Shown here: positions 17,094 through 25,956 of the stretch, piece by piece
Position numbering within the stretch: position 1 is the first letter of the stretch
How the letters are laid out: each line of letters begins with the position of its first letter
NCBI GenBank assembly: GCA_021789975.1
Contig: JAJYIT010000007.1
Coordinates: forward strand, 62,001-126,000
Direction of reading: 5' to 3'
Length of the DNA: 64,000 nt
Source: Bacteroidota bacterium
GTDB lineage: Bacteria > Bacteroidota > Ignavibacteria > Kryptoniales > JAKASW01
Notes under the pieces: model-generated
Seen by the model: the letters and a program-made list of their open reading frames with translations, nothing else
Told to the model about the DNA's origin: nothing
Databases searched by the model: none
Made by a program: the position numbers and the translations under genes

Positions 17094-17886
17094 AGATAGT
17101 GTGACTCAGACAGACTCAAAAACCGCGGTCAAAGTCCTTATGTACCATCGAGTCGTCGGAGACCAGGACCACACACCTGGTTATGCCTGGACTGTTTCGC
17201 AGTCACAGCTTCGAAGACAACTTGAGATGTTGGACAAGTGGGGACACACATGTATCAGTTTCCAGGACTATTCCCTGGCAAGAATTGGCAAGCTCACCTT
17301 GCCACGAAAACCTGTTATCCTGACATTTGATGACGGATATGACGACGTGTACCGATTTGCTCTACCGATCCTGAAGGAATTCGGAGTCAGGGGAACAATA
17401 TTCTTACTTGGGGACCGTCACGTAAAATCCAATTCCTGGGAAGACGAGCCACTCAGGGGCGCGCAGCTCCTTAACGAGGGACAAATCCGAGAGATGTACG
17501 AGGCGGGCTTCGAAATAGGATCACATTCATTGACACACGCGTGTCTGACAAAACTGTCGCGAGATGGAGCATGGGAAGAAATCTCCACCTCCAAAATGAG
17601 ATTGGAGGAACTCCTCGACGGACCGATCACCGTATTCGCGTATCCCTTCGGCGCAGTCAGCCCCGAGCTTGAGAGAATGGTGAGAAGTGCCGGCTATGAC
17701 TACGGGTGCGGGTCTTATACTGGACCTCCGAGATTCGAGGAAAATCTTTTCAACATAAGGCGAATACCGATTACAAGTTCGACAAAGGCGGTTGATTTTG
17801 CAGTAAAGATGCTTACTCCATACGAATACTATGCATGGCTGAGATGGAAGACGCACAAGAGCCTGATGCCTTCCGTCTCAAGATAG
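17083..17886 (+). CDS. Polysaccharide deacetylase (NodB domain)
   Basis: 267 residues from ATG 17083, preceded by GAGGGGGGAG; an upstream in-frame start at 17014 would lie deep in the previous gene. Motif 1 is TFDDGYDD (81-88: base and metal Asp). Motif 2 is SHSLTH (147-152: metal His pair). Motif 3 is FAYPFGA. All the zinc and catalytic residues of CE4 deacetylases are present, and there is no signal peptide. It overlaps the glycosyltransferase gene by 11 bases. It probably removes N-acetyl groups from a sugar in the exopolysaccharide or its precursor, as in PEP-CTERM-type loci. Confidence 0.88.
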   Translation: MTLRDSVTQTDSKTAVKVLMYHRVVGDQDHTPGYAWTVSQSQLRRQLEMLDKWGHTCISFQDYSLARIGKLTLPRKPVILTFDDGYDDVYRFALPILKEFGVRGTIFLLGDRHVKSNSWEDEPLRGAQLLNEGQIREMYEAGFEIGSHSLTHACLTKLSRDGAWEEISTSKMRLEELLDGPITVFAYPFGAVSPELERMVRSAGYDYGCGSYTGPPRFEENLFNIRRIPITSSTKAVDFAVKMLTPYEYYAWLRWKTHKSLMPSVSR

Positions 17887-17922
17887 CGATGTAATAGGCA
17901 GGGAGGAAAGGAGACTCTGTCA

Positions 17923-19332
17923 ATGAATACGCAAATATACGAGGCGACCGAAGTTCTCGCTGTTGAGACTCAAAACGAATCCCCATTTATAAGCACGGAG
18001 ATTACAACCGAGGAAAGCGCCTTCCTCTCGTTGGCTGCTGACTGGGACAAGCTTGCAGCCAGGTCATCGGCAACATTCTTTCAAACCTTCGACTGGCAAT
18101 TCCTCTGGTGGAAACATTTCGGAAGGCGAACGCATCACCATCTCCTGATCGTACAGGTAAGAGAAGGCGGGCGCCTCATAGGGCTCGCCCCTTTTTTCCT
18201 TCAGACACATACTTTGTTGGGATTCAGGATATTCAGACAACTTAAGCTCCTTGGATCGGGCCTAATGTCGGAGTACTCACCTATTCTATCGCTCGAAAAA
18301 GAAGGCCCGGCAGACTATCTGGATATAATTGCAGAAACTGGATATGAAGATTCAGTTGCAACGAAGATCGCGGAATTCCTGACTGAGAACAATTACCTGT
18401 GGGACGAAGTAGACCTTCAGGATCTCCCTGAAGACGGATTCATAATCAGTCATTTGTTGCCGCGTCTTCGGCCTTCCGAATTTGAGGTCACGAAGTCGGC
18501 AAGCGATGTCTGCCCGAAAGTTAATCTCCCGGATTCCATCGACCAGTATCTCGCATCACTGCGTACCAACATCAAAAGAAGTTTTCGCCGTGCTTACAGG
18601 ACTTACGTCGAGAGTTCCGATTTCAATATTGAGCATTTAGGGCCAGATGGAAATACGGAGAGTGCCTTCCAGGCTCTGACGCAATTACACCAGAAACGGT
18701 GGAACAGCATAGGTTACCCCGGTCTTTTCGCAGATAAGCGCTTTGCCGCGATGCAGCACGATTTGATCAAGGCATTAAGCGGACGGGATAGATTGTGGAT
18801 CATGGTCCTGCGCCATCAGGAGAAACCGGTCGCAGCCCGCCTCGGCTTCGCATTCAACGGAAGGTTCTACGATTATCTGAGCGGCATCGAACAAGACAAC
18901 ACCCGCCCCGGGATGCACCAGTACTCCGGGGCAGGGATGGCATTGATCTTTACATCTATGGACCGAGCATTGAAAAGCGGTGCTCACGTGTTTGATCTTC
19001 TCCGGGGAGACGAAGCTTACAAATTTGATTTGGCAACTGATGTACCAAATAATTACCGCGCCACGATCGTATCTAAGATGGCTCGCAGGAGAAAGTGGAA
19101 GCTTTTCTATCGCATTCATTCTGCAGGATACGCCTATTCAATGAGGGTTGTCTGCGAATCCGCGATCTTTAGAGTGATCGCAGGTGAAAACGGAACCGGC
19201 AATGCCGTTCCGAAATATCTATCGCATTTGTTCAGGCGAATGACAAGATCCCGATCCTACGCATCCGCTTCAGTCAAGAGCCCCAAACGGACTGTGACAC
19301 GGGACTCGAACGAGAAAAATAGCGATGCTTAA
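17923..19332 (+). CDS. FemAB/CelD-like GNAT-fold acyltransferase (first of three)
   Basis: 469 residues. The hallmark N-terminal block is LAARSSATFFQTFDWQFLWW and the C-terminal GNAT half contains FDLLRGDEAYKFD. Both are typical of the CelD/BcsL (Acetyltransf_6) proteins found in cellulose and exopolysaccharide clusters. These are predicted to transfer an acyl or aminoacyl group to a sugar or lipid-linked intermediate. A strong GGGAGGAAAGGAG site precedes ATG 17923. The C-terminus is basic and overlaps the next gene by 8 bases. Two further members lie at 20359 and 30087. Confidence 0.8.
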   Translation: MNTQIYEATEVLAVETQNESPFISTEITTEESAFLSLAADWDKLAARSSATFFQTFDWQFLWWKHFGRRTHHHLLIVQVREGGRLIGLAPFFLQTHTLLGFRIFRQLKLLGSGLMSEYSPILSLEKEGPADYLDIIAETGYEDSVATKIAEFLTENNYLWDEVDLQDLPEDGFIISHLLPRLRPSEFEVTKSASDVCPKVNLPDSIDQYLASLRTNIKRSFRRAYRTYVESSDFNIEHLGPDGNTESAFQALTQLHQKRWNSIGYPGLFADKRFAAMQHDLIKALSGRDRLWIMVLRHQEKPVAARLGFAFNGRFYDYLSGIEQDNTRPGMHQYSGAGMALIFTSMDRALKSGAHVFDLLRGDEAYKFDLATDVPNNYRATIVSKMARRRKWKLFYRIHSAGYAYSMRVVCESAIFRVIAGENGTGNAVPKYLSHLFRRMTRSRSYASASVKSPKRTVTRDSNEKNSDA

Positions 19333-20215
19333 CAATCTCAGGAAGAGAGTGGTACATACGATCGCATCGAGACATATCGCGGGACGCGAAATAGGAGACG
19401 CCCTTCGTGTTTGCCGATGGGCACAGACGAACGCATACCGTGTGATACTTTCTCCGTGGCGGTCTCCTGATGATTCGGCAAAGAATATGATCGCGAGATA
19501 CAAAGAAGCCATGCGCGTCATCTCAGATGAAAGGCTCGACGGCTACGTGTCACTTAAACTGAATGCAATCGATAGCGACATGGGAATGTTCCGCGAACTG
19601 GTAAGTATGGCACGGTCTGCAAATGTCAGGCTCCACCTCGACTCTCTCGGCCCCGATTCTGCGAATGCCAGCTTCGAATTCCTGGAAGACGCGGTGTCTG
19701 ACTATCGAAATATCGGAACGACTCTCCCTGCCCGATGGAGACGCAGCCTTGAAGATGCAGACAGAGTTTATGAGCTCGGAATCCCGGTCAGGATAGTCAA
19801 GGGACAATGGCCGGACCTTGACGATCCAAGACTAGATTGCCGTAAGAACTATTTAGACATTGCACATAGATTTGCCGGCAGGGGAATCCATGTGGGCATA
19901 GCGACGCACGATTACTCACTCGCCTCCAGGACTTCGTCTTTGTTCAAAGAGTCTGGGACTTCATTTGAGCTGGAGCAATTTTTCAGTCTGCCGCTTAACA
20001 CGAGCTCTCTCGCGAATAGGATTGGTTGCGGGTACCGGCTCTATGTCGCTTACGGATACCCCGAGGTACCATACAACGTCCGATTTGGAATTTCGCGTCC
20101 GGGGATAATCGGCTGGGTAGTAAAAGATTTTGCAGTAAGAAACAGAAAACCGTGGGAGAAATCTCCGTCATCCATTCATGAGGTAGCCGATACAACTGAC
20201 CGAACCGTCTCTTAA
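19325..20215 (+). CDS. Proline-dehydrogenase-like (PRODH fold) protein in polysaccharide operon
   Basis: 296 residues. The signature order of the FAD-dependent PRODH TIM barrel is visible: SLKLNAI early, VRLHLDSLG (about 101-109), then IPVRIVKGQW (153-162, equivalent to R-L-V-K-G-A-Y-W), a CRKNYLDIA helix, GIATHDYSLA (191-200), ELEQFFSLPLN (216-226) and YRLYVAYGYP (238-247). The terminal R-R pair that binds the proline carboxylate is replaced (VRFGISRPG), and the protein is shorter than PutA or PRODH enzymes. It therefore probably keeps the FAD barrel but acts on another amine or amino-acid-decorated substrate. It overlaps the acyltransferase gene, so the two are translationally linked. The substrate is unknown. 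Confidence 0.68.
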   Translation: MLNNLRKRVVHTIASRHIAGREIGDALRVCRWAQTNAYRVILSPWRSPDDSAKNMIARYKEAMRVISDERLDGYVSLKLNAIDSDMGMFRELVSMARSANVRLHLDSLGPDSANASFEFLEDAVSDYRNIGTTLPARWRRSLEDADRVYELGIPVRIVKGQWPDLDDPRLDCRKNYLDIAHRFAGRGIHVGIATHDYSLASRTSSLFKESGTSFELEQFFSLPLNTSSLANRIGCGYRLYVAYGYPEVPYNVRFGISRPGIIGWVVKDFAVRNRKPWEKSPSSIHEVADTTDRTVS

Positions 20216-20358
20216 TTAGGGAAAATTGACATGGACTTTACTTCCCGGCGAGATCGGATTGTCGCCGAAAGCTGACTGTTCTGGACATTGATACTCGTAC
20301 ACGACTAACACTTATGAATGGTGATATTATGGTTAAGTAAATAGATAGCATTGAAGAG

Positions 20359-21444
20359 ATGGATTTCCTGATCGACAGATGGACTGAGCTGGAAAAGAGA
20401 TTCGGTTCTCCGGTTATGAGCCCAGAATGGTTTCGCGCGGGGGCCGCGACGCTATGCCCTCCATATGACTTAAAGCTCGCAGTGAGAGAGAAAGATGGAG
20501 CGCTGGACGGGGTAGCCCCCATCGGGAGACTGAAGCACTTCATGAGCAGACTTGAGGTCCTCGGAACTACTCTCCTGACCGAAGAGGGCGGGTTCCTCTA
20601 TTCGAATACCGACGCGCTCATGGAGATGGTTGAGGCAATTATTCAGTTGGACAAACCCGTGTTCCTGCGGCGGGTGAGGATGTACTCTGAAGAGGCAAAA
20701 ATCTGGGAAAAGGAAATTTGCGCGAGGGGTTTGCGTTGCCTGGTCCGGGAAGAACGGCTTCCGTGGGTGGCAGTCCGCAGCGATTGGAAGAGTTTCGAGA
20801 AACAACAAATATCGTCGAGCCGGAGATCTATCTTCAGAAGACTGCAACGGTTGGCAGAACAGAAAGGTGAATTCAAGTTCGAAGCTGTTGTTCCCACCTT
20901 TGAGAATCTGGATCAATACCTGGACGAAGCGTTCGAGGTCGAAGTCTCTAACTGGAAGGCCCGACGGCGAACTGCAATGAAGTATAACGAAAGGCTGGGC
21001 GGCTTCTTCCGCGAATATGCCAGGCTTGCTACGGAATCGGGCGAGCTCAGGTTGTTTTTTCTACGAGTCAACGAGGAGCCGATTGCGGTCGAACTCACGA
21101 CTTTACATGGCAACAGGATCTGGATACTTAAGATTGGACACAACGAGGCATGGTGGAGGTGCTCTCCCGGAATTCTCCTAATGCATAACGTAATCAGGTT
21201 TTGCTTCGAGAATGGCCTTGAAGGCTGCGAGTTCGGCGGAACTGATGAACCATGGCTTCACATTTGGGCCAACGAGTCCCATAGCGCTTGGACCTACAGA
21301 ATATATCCGGGTTCGGTTAAAGGCATGTTTCAACTCGGCGTTGATCTCCTTCAGTTAACAGGTGGAAAGATACACACAGTGGCAGCCACACTAAAAGCTA
21401 GAAAGAATTCGCACAATGAAACCGGTCAGGCACAAAACAATTAG
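20359..21444 (+). CDS. FemAB/CelD-like GNAT-fold acyltransferase (second of three)
   Basis: 361 residues, shorter than its two relatives in the window. It contains SPEWFRAGAATLCPP near the start (the conserved W of the family), a basic central helix (SSRRSIFRRLQRL) and a GNAT-like C-terminal half with WWRCSPGILLMHNVI and CEFGGTDEPWLHIW. ATG 20359 is the first start after stops in the preceding 140 bases. It follows the PRODH-like gene and is presumably co-transcribed. The acyl donor and acceptor are unknown. Confidence 0.72.
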   Translation: MDFLIDRWTELEKRFGSPVMSPEWFRAGAATLCPPYDLKLAVREKDGALDGVAPIGRLKHFMSRLEVLGTTLLTEEGGFLYSNTDALMEMVEAIIQLDKPVFLRRVRMYSEEAKIWEKEICARGLRCLVREERLPWVAVRSDWKSFEKQQISSSRRSIFRRLQRLAEQKGEFKFEAVVPTFENLDQYLDEAFEVEVSNWKARRRTAMKYNERLGGFFREYARLATESGELRLFFLRVNEEPIAVELTTLHGNRIWILKIGHNEAWWRCSPGILLMHNVIRFCFENGLEGCEFGGTDEPWLHIWANESHSAWTYRIYPGSVKGMFQLGVDLLQLTGGKIHTVAATLKARKNSHNETGQAQNN

Positions 21445-21453
21445 AGACAGGTC

Positions 21454-21630
21454 ATGAGCATGGTCAAAAGCTTTAGAAAAGATTCTCTTTTGATGAACGC
21501 TTCAGTACATTATTTGGAACAAATACTTCCCGGTGGCTCATCTAGATATCGGTGTGCCACCGATTGTTCGCAGCCGACCTGCTTAGAAGTCAAAAGAATA
21601 CCAGGGACACGTCCCAAACGGTCTGAGTAG
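21454..21630 (+). CDS. Possible small protein of 58 residues
   Basis: An ATG 9 bases after the previous stop opens 58 codons ending in TAG at 21630. The start reads MSMVKSFRKDSLLMNASVHY and the C-terminal half is basic with three Cys. Position and length fit an operon gene, but there is no clear ribosome-binding site and no family I recognise. It could equally be a chance frame or a remnant in the gap before the GT2 gene. Confidence 0.25.
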   Translation: MSMVKSFRKDSLLMNASVHYLEQILPGGSSRYRCATDCSQPTCLEVKRIPGTRPKRSE

Positions 21631-21675
21631 ACTTGGAGATAATCCTGAATAAGATTCCGGAATTGAATTAGACGT

Positions 21676-22896
21676 ATGAAAATTATCATCACACTGGTGG
21701 ATATGCTATTTCTTGTTCCACTTGTCTTTTTCTCATTGTATCTGTCGATGCTGACGCTCCTTGCCTTGTTCAGAAAGGTCAGGCAATTCGACCGAAAGCC
21801 TGCCAATTACAGGAGATTCGCAGTATTAGTCCCTGCTCACGATGAAGAGGCCGTGATTGAACAGACGGTTGCCAGTCTGAAGGAAATAGATTATCCGGGG
21901 GACAAATTTGATATACTCGTCATCGCCGACAACTGCACCGACAGGACTGCAGGAATATCACGGGCGATGGGGGCGAAGGTGTTCGAGAGATTTGATCAGG
22001 TCAAAAAAGGGAAAGGGTTTGCATTAAGGTGGTGCCTCGACCAGATACTAGCCTCCGTGCCACATTATGATGGATTTGTTGTCGTTGACGCAGACACGGT
22101 CGTTTCCAAGAACTTTCTGAGCGTGATGAACCACTACCTTTATGAAGGAGCAGAATGCATACAGAGCAGCGATATGGTGGTTCCACAACCTGGTTCCTGG
22201 AGCCCGGAGATGACGCGGGTGGCGTTCATACTTCATAATTATGTCAGACCGCTCGGAAAGCTTACGCTCGGCTGCAGCTCCGGGTTGAACGGCAACGGAA
22301 TGTGCTTTTCACGGAAGCTGATCGAGACTATGCCATGGAACGCTTACTCAAGAGTAGAAGATCTTGAGCACTCCCTTCAACTTGCAATCGACAACATTAG
22401 GGTTCAATTTGCTCCCGAGGCAGTTGTGCGAGCGATCATGCCGAGCGATTCGAAAAACGCAGAGACACAACGGAGAAGATGGGAGATGGGACGCTTTCCA
22501 CTCATCTTGAAGTATACAAAACCTCTTATCTTGGAGGCGTTTCGCAAAAGATCCATCATGATCCTCGACATGCTCGTCGAGCTCGTCACACCGGCCTTCC
22601 TCAACATATTTCTGCTTACCTTGATAATGACAGGGGTTAACATGGGAGCGCTCCTCATCGGAGCATCGTGGCTTTTTCCGATTGCGGCTATCTGGACCGT
22701 GGCATTGCTCCTTGAAATATTCCATGTACTTGGGGGGCTTAAAGCGGCGCGGGCGGACAGAGGAACTTACCTTGTTCTTATGAAGCTTCCGAAATATGCC
22801 GCCTGGAAGCTCGGTTTATATTTCAAGACATGGCTCAGAGGCGATGAAAAACAGTGGGTGAGAACGGCAAGGGACGGCACGAATTCTAAGCATTAG
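21676..22896 (+). CDS. GT2 family membrane glycosyltransferase
   Basis: 406 residues. An N-terminal membrane helix (ITLVDMLFLVPLVFFSLYLS) is followed by the GT2 domain. VLVPAHDEEAVIEQTVASL is the family's opening, ADNCTDRT the first Asp region, VVVDADT the D-x-D metal site, EDLEHSLQLA the E-D acceptor motif and QRRRWEMGR the R-R-W motif of processive-type enzymes. Two or three helices close the protein. It resembles the cellulose-synthase-like branch and should add sugars at the inner membrane. Its end overlaps that of the convergent GT4 gene by 11 bases. Confidence 0.9.
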   Translation: MKIIITLVDMLFLVPLVFFSLYLSMLTLLALFRKVRQFDRKPANYRRFAVLVPAHDEEAVIEQTVASLKEIDYPGDKFDILVIADNCTDRTAGISRAMGAKVFERFDQVKKGKGFALRWCLDQILASVPHYDGFVVVDADTVVSKNFLSVMNHYLYEGAECIQSSDMVVPQPGSWSPEMTRVAFILHNYVRPLGKLTLGCSSGLNGNGMCFSRKLIETMPWNAYSRVEDLEHSLQLAIDNIRVQFAPEAVVRAIMPSDSKNAETQRRRWEMGRFPLILKYTKPLILEAFRKRSIMILDMLVELVTPAFLNIFLLTLIMTGVNMGALLIGASWLFPIAAIWTVALLLEIFHVLGGLKAARADRGTYLVLMKLPKYAAWKLGLYFKTWLRGDEKQWVRTARDGTNSKH

Positions 22897-24028
22897 TCCG
22901 ATTAGCTCTCCTTCGCTCGTTTTCCACCGTGTCGATCACAATATTCTTGATGTTATCTACAAACTGATCCCAGGTGAATTTCTCCTCTATCCTCTTCCTT
23001 CCTTCCCTTCCCATCTCTTCTGCGACCGCAGGATTTTCCCATAGATACTTAATAGCTTCTCTCAGGGCGACCGGATCTCCCTGAGGTACGAAAATGCCGG
23101 TCTTACCATCGATGATAACATCGACCTGACCTTTTGTACGCGAGCAGATCACGGCCTTACCCATCGCCATCGCCTCAAGAATAGCCGTAAGACCGTTATC
23201 TGAGTCTGTCGGCAGTAGCGGAGTTACGACGAATCGGGAACGCGCGTACAGGTTGCGAAGCTCATTCATCGGGACTAGTCCGACAGTGAGATTTGGCGGC
23301 AGTTCAGGCTCGCGATAGATGGCTTTGACCGTATCCTGAAGAAACCCGCGCGTCATTCCGGCTGCGATGTGGCATTTTATATCAAGGCCGCGCATCGCTT
23401 TTATCAGGGTCGGATAGTCGCGCATTTCGACACCCACAGAACAAATCCGATCGGTTTCACGCGGCATCGGGCGGAAGAATTTGTGATCTACGTAGTAGGT
23501 TATGAACCTGATTTTTTCGGGTGGAATGCCCAGATGGTTTATGGCAAAGTCGCGATGAGTTGAAGTCCATAAGATCATCGTCGAAATATGCGAGTGGACT
23601 CGCTTTAGTATCGCTGCCTTCCTGGGTTTGGAAATCCAGAACATCAAGGCAACATGCGGGAACTTCGTGTGGGTAAGTTTCAGGAGTGAAGCAAACAGAA
23701 GCCCGTTTTTATCCGACCATGATATGACGACATCGAATTTCTTCCTGACAAGGTAAGTCTCGATAGCCATGGAGATTGAGGCCGGAAGTATCTTGTAGAT
23801 TCCTCTGCGCCACCATGGAGACTTGGACAGAGACGTTTCGTCCAGCGTCACCGTCTTCAGTGTGCGCTCGTACAGCGAACTCCGCGGAAGCTCATCGCTT
23901 TGTTCTTTGTCCGGGTCGTTCCGTCTTATCCCGCTGGAAACTAAGGTCAAGGACCGGATGCCGTGCATGACATTCTTTTCGTTGGCATTCACCGATGCCT
24001 TGTCTCCGGAATCTACCTGCATAGTCAT
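22886..24028 (-). CDS. GT4 family glycosyltransferase
   Basis: 380 residues. FDVVISWSDKNGLLFASLL marks the N-terminal domain. The C-terminal domain has the donor-binding pattern DNGLTAILEAMAMGKAVICS, then GKTGIFVPQGDPVALREAI and EEKFTWDQFVDNI, all typical of GT4. The first 35 residues are polar and probably not part of the fold, so a later start (MHGIRSLTL, residue 21) is possible. It is transcribed against its neighbours and convergent with the GT2 gene. It is probably a cytoplasmic enzyme acting on the lipid-linked unit. Confidence 0.85.
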   Translation of the reverse strand: MTMQVDSGDKASVNANEKNVMHGIRSLTLVSSGIRRNDPDKEQSDELPRSSLYERTLKTVTLDETSLSKSPWWRRGIYKILPASISMAIETYLVRKKFDVVISWSDKNGLLFASLLKLTHTKFPHVALMFWISKPRKAAILKRVHSHISTMILWTSTHRDFAINHLGIPPEKIRFITYYVDHKFFRPMPRETDRICSVGVEMRDYPTLIKAMRGLDIKCHIAAGMTRGFLQDTVKAIYREPELPPNLTVGLVPMNELRNLYARSRFVVTPLLPTDSDNGLTAILEAMAMGKAVICSRTKGQVDVIIDGKTGIFVPQGDPVALREAIKYLWENPAVAEEMGREGRKRIEEKFTWDQFVDNIKNIVIDTVENERRRANRTNA

Positions 24029-24398
24029 AGCTCACATTTCTGCTTTCATTGCATCTTCAACCGGCGGCGGGACTACAACTTCATAATCAACGAGCATTTT
24101 CGGACTGGAGTTCCGCTAAACCCAAGTCAATCCGGAGAATCGCGTAGAATGGTTTGATTTCAGTCCTATGACTCATTTGAAATTTAATGGAGATTGAGTA
24201 GACTATCAAGTCGTTATGAATCGCGTTCATGGAACACAAGGAGAGGTATTTTCAACATGGAGACATGGAGTTCACCGAGAAGAGCAAACTTATAGAATCT
24301 TTTTGTGCTTAGGGCTTTCACGGTTGATCCTGTTGATTTCGGCCGTGCCGAATTAGGAATTAATGAATACCCGGTGATGTTACTGCTAATGTAAGCAG
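24029..24398. other. Divergent intergenic region
   Basis: It separates the leftward GT4 gene from the rightward acyltransferase gene and must contain both promoters, but I see no -24/-12 site or other certain element. A short purine-rich direct repeat (CATGGAGACATGGAG) lies around 24258. Confidence 0.5.
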
Positions 24399-24998
24399 AT
24401 GGCTAATTCAGAATTCATCCGCCGCGTGAGGTGGCGATTATCGAATCATTCAGTGTGGGAACACTTGAGGGGCCTGTGGTTTGCGCGGAAGATGACTAGG
24501 CACGGCATCATCGTCGTGACAGGTGGCCGACCTTCTCCGAAGATTATCAACAAAGGCGGAAAAATCATCGTACAGAACTGTCAGTTTTACGAAGGCGTGC
24601 GATTTGACGTCGGCAAGAACGCAACCGTATTGGTCGGCAACGGTACCTATCTTAACCGGAATACAAACATTGTCGCACAAGACAGAGTGGAAATCGGTCG
24701 CAACTGCAAAATAGCCTGGGACGTTGTAATAATGGATACGGACCTGCACGCAGTTGACGGAACCGTTTTGGAGAACAAGCCCGTGGTAATAGAGGATAAT
24801 GTCTGGATAGGATGCAGGTGCATCATCCTCAAAGGTGTCAGGGTTGGCACCGGTGCGATCATCGCGGCAGGTTCGGTGGTTACAAAAAACGTTCCGCCGA
24901 ATTCAATTGCAGCCGGAGTGCCTGCACGAGTCATCCTGGAACGAGCGCGTCATGCAGAATTAGAAAAAAAAATTCCAATTGACGATCCAGAGAAATAG
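24399..24998 (+). CDS. Hexapeptide-repeat (LbH) acetyltransferase
   Basis: 199 residues with left-handed beta-helix hexapeptide turns. VEIGRNCKIAWDVVIMDTDL, PVVIEDNVWIGCRCIILKGV and TGAIIAAGSVVTKNVPPNSI are typical of the WbbJ/maltose-acetyltransferase branch. The DTDLHAVDG stretch corresponds to the usual D-x-D/N-H catalytic loop. It should transfer an acetyl (or similar) group from acyl-CoA to a sugar. It stands alone on the plus strand among leftward genes, still inside the polysaccharide locus. Confidence 0.88.
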   Translation: MANSEFIRRVRWRLSNHSVWEHLRGLWFARKMTRHGIIVVTGGRPSPKIINKGGKIIVQNCQFYEGVRFDVGKNATVLVGNGTYLNRNTNIVAQDRVEIGRNCKIAWDVVIMDTDLHAVDGTVLENKPVVIEDNVWIGCRCIILKGVRVGTGAIIAAGSVVTKNVPPNSIAAGVPARVILERARHAELEKKIPIDDPEK

Positions 24999-25109
24999 TA
25001 GAAGTTCCTTGCAGGACGCGGTCCGGCAGTTGCAAATCAGGGTTCAACTTCTACAGGAACTTATGATGTCGCTTCAACGTCATGAAAGTTAAAGATCCTC
25101 TATTAGTTT

Positions 25110-25945
25110 CTACTTCCCGGACAAGACGTCCACGACTTGCATCTCTTCGATCAACTTCACATGCTGGTCGCCTTCAACAAATGAGTGGCGACCGTTTTCA
25201 TCGAGTGATTCTCGGACTTTACTCTTTATGAAACCCTGTTCACAAGTCAGAGGTTTTAAGTTGCCGATGACGTCTTTCCCGACAAAGAACGCGTTTTCGC
25301 CGCCGCCATCGGAGCCTATAAAGTAATAACATTTGTTCTCTGCGAGAACGCAAAGCGCCTTGAGCGATGCACCCAAACAAAGCCGCGAGTAATACGCCTT
25401 AGTTCGCACAAAGTCGGGAGTATACGGAATGCTCATTGTGTCTCCCGCCCCAAGAAGGTTATTATATTCACAAACCACAATCTTCTGTAAACTTGTATCG
25501 ATTTTCTCCTACACCCAGTAGTCGTTCCCGTCGATGTCTACGCGAAGTAAGCCGATGTCGCCGCTGAATCCGGCACCATTAATAAGCTCGTTCCTGTTAT
25601 CGCCGTTGATAAACGCGCAGATCGCAATAATGTCATGACTCCAGCAAAGAAATTATTTCCTGATCCGGTCTACATTGACCGGGTCACCGTCGGTCACCGA
25701 CCCTCGCCAGTTGTTGTTCATGAGAAGGAATCGCGTATTGGATTGGCAATAATCTTCAACTCCGAATTCTACGAAGACCTCTTTTCCGGCATTCTCGAGA
25801 AGAAAAATTGAATTATGCCATTTTCTCTGTTTTGTGAAAACGCCTGAACCCTCTCGACGACAAATCGTTCTTTCGGGAATCGGTCAGCATATCTCGCATG
25901 TACAGTCTGGCTAACAGGATCCGATTCTGCCCCACGGAATCAACC
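25110..25945 (-). pseudogene. Decayed FkbM-like/methyltransferase-like gene of surface-polysaccharide loci
   Basis: One minus-strand frame from 25883 to 25110 carries a recognisable protein. It contains VFVEFGVEDYCQSNTRFLL and MNNNWRGSVTDGDPVNVD, then IGLLRVDIDGNDYWV, IVVCEYNNLLGAGDT and LGASLKALCVLAENKCYYF, and ends ENAFFVGKDV. This is the pattern of an uncharacterised SAM-methyltransferase-like family often found in LPS clusters (SIDIDGNDYWVW, EYN, GASL, NAFFV). It is interrupted by TAA at 25655-25653 and by TAG at 25511-25509, the latter replacing the second Trp of DYWVW. Near 25800 the reading frame shifts; the upstream part (VQAFSQNRENGIIQFF) continues in another frame. Three lesions make it a true pseudogene, located directly behind the WecG-type gene. 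Confidence 0.75.
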
Positions 25946-25956
25946 AGTGGGTCGAA

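Noticed and set aside
25110..25655. Stop-codon recoding in the methyltransferase-like gene
   Set aside because: The two stops differ (TAA and TAG), there is an additional frameshift, and no recoding element is visible, so decay is the simpler explanation.
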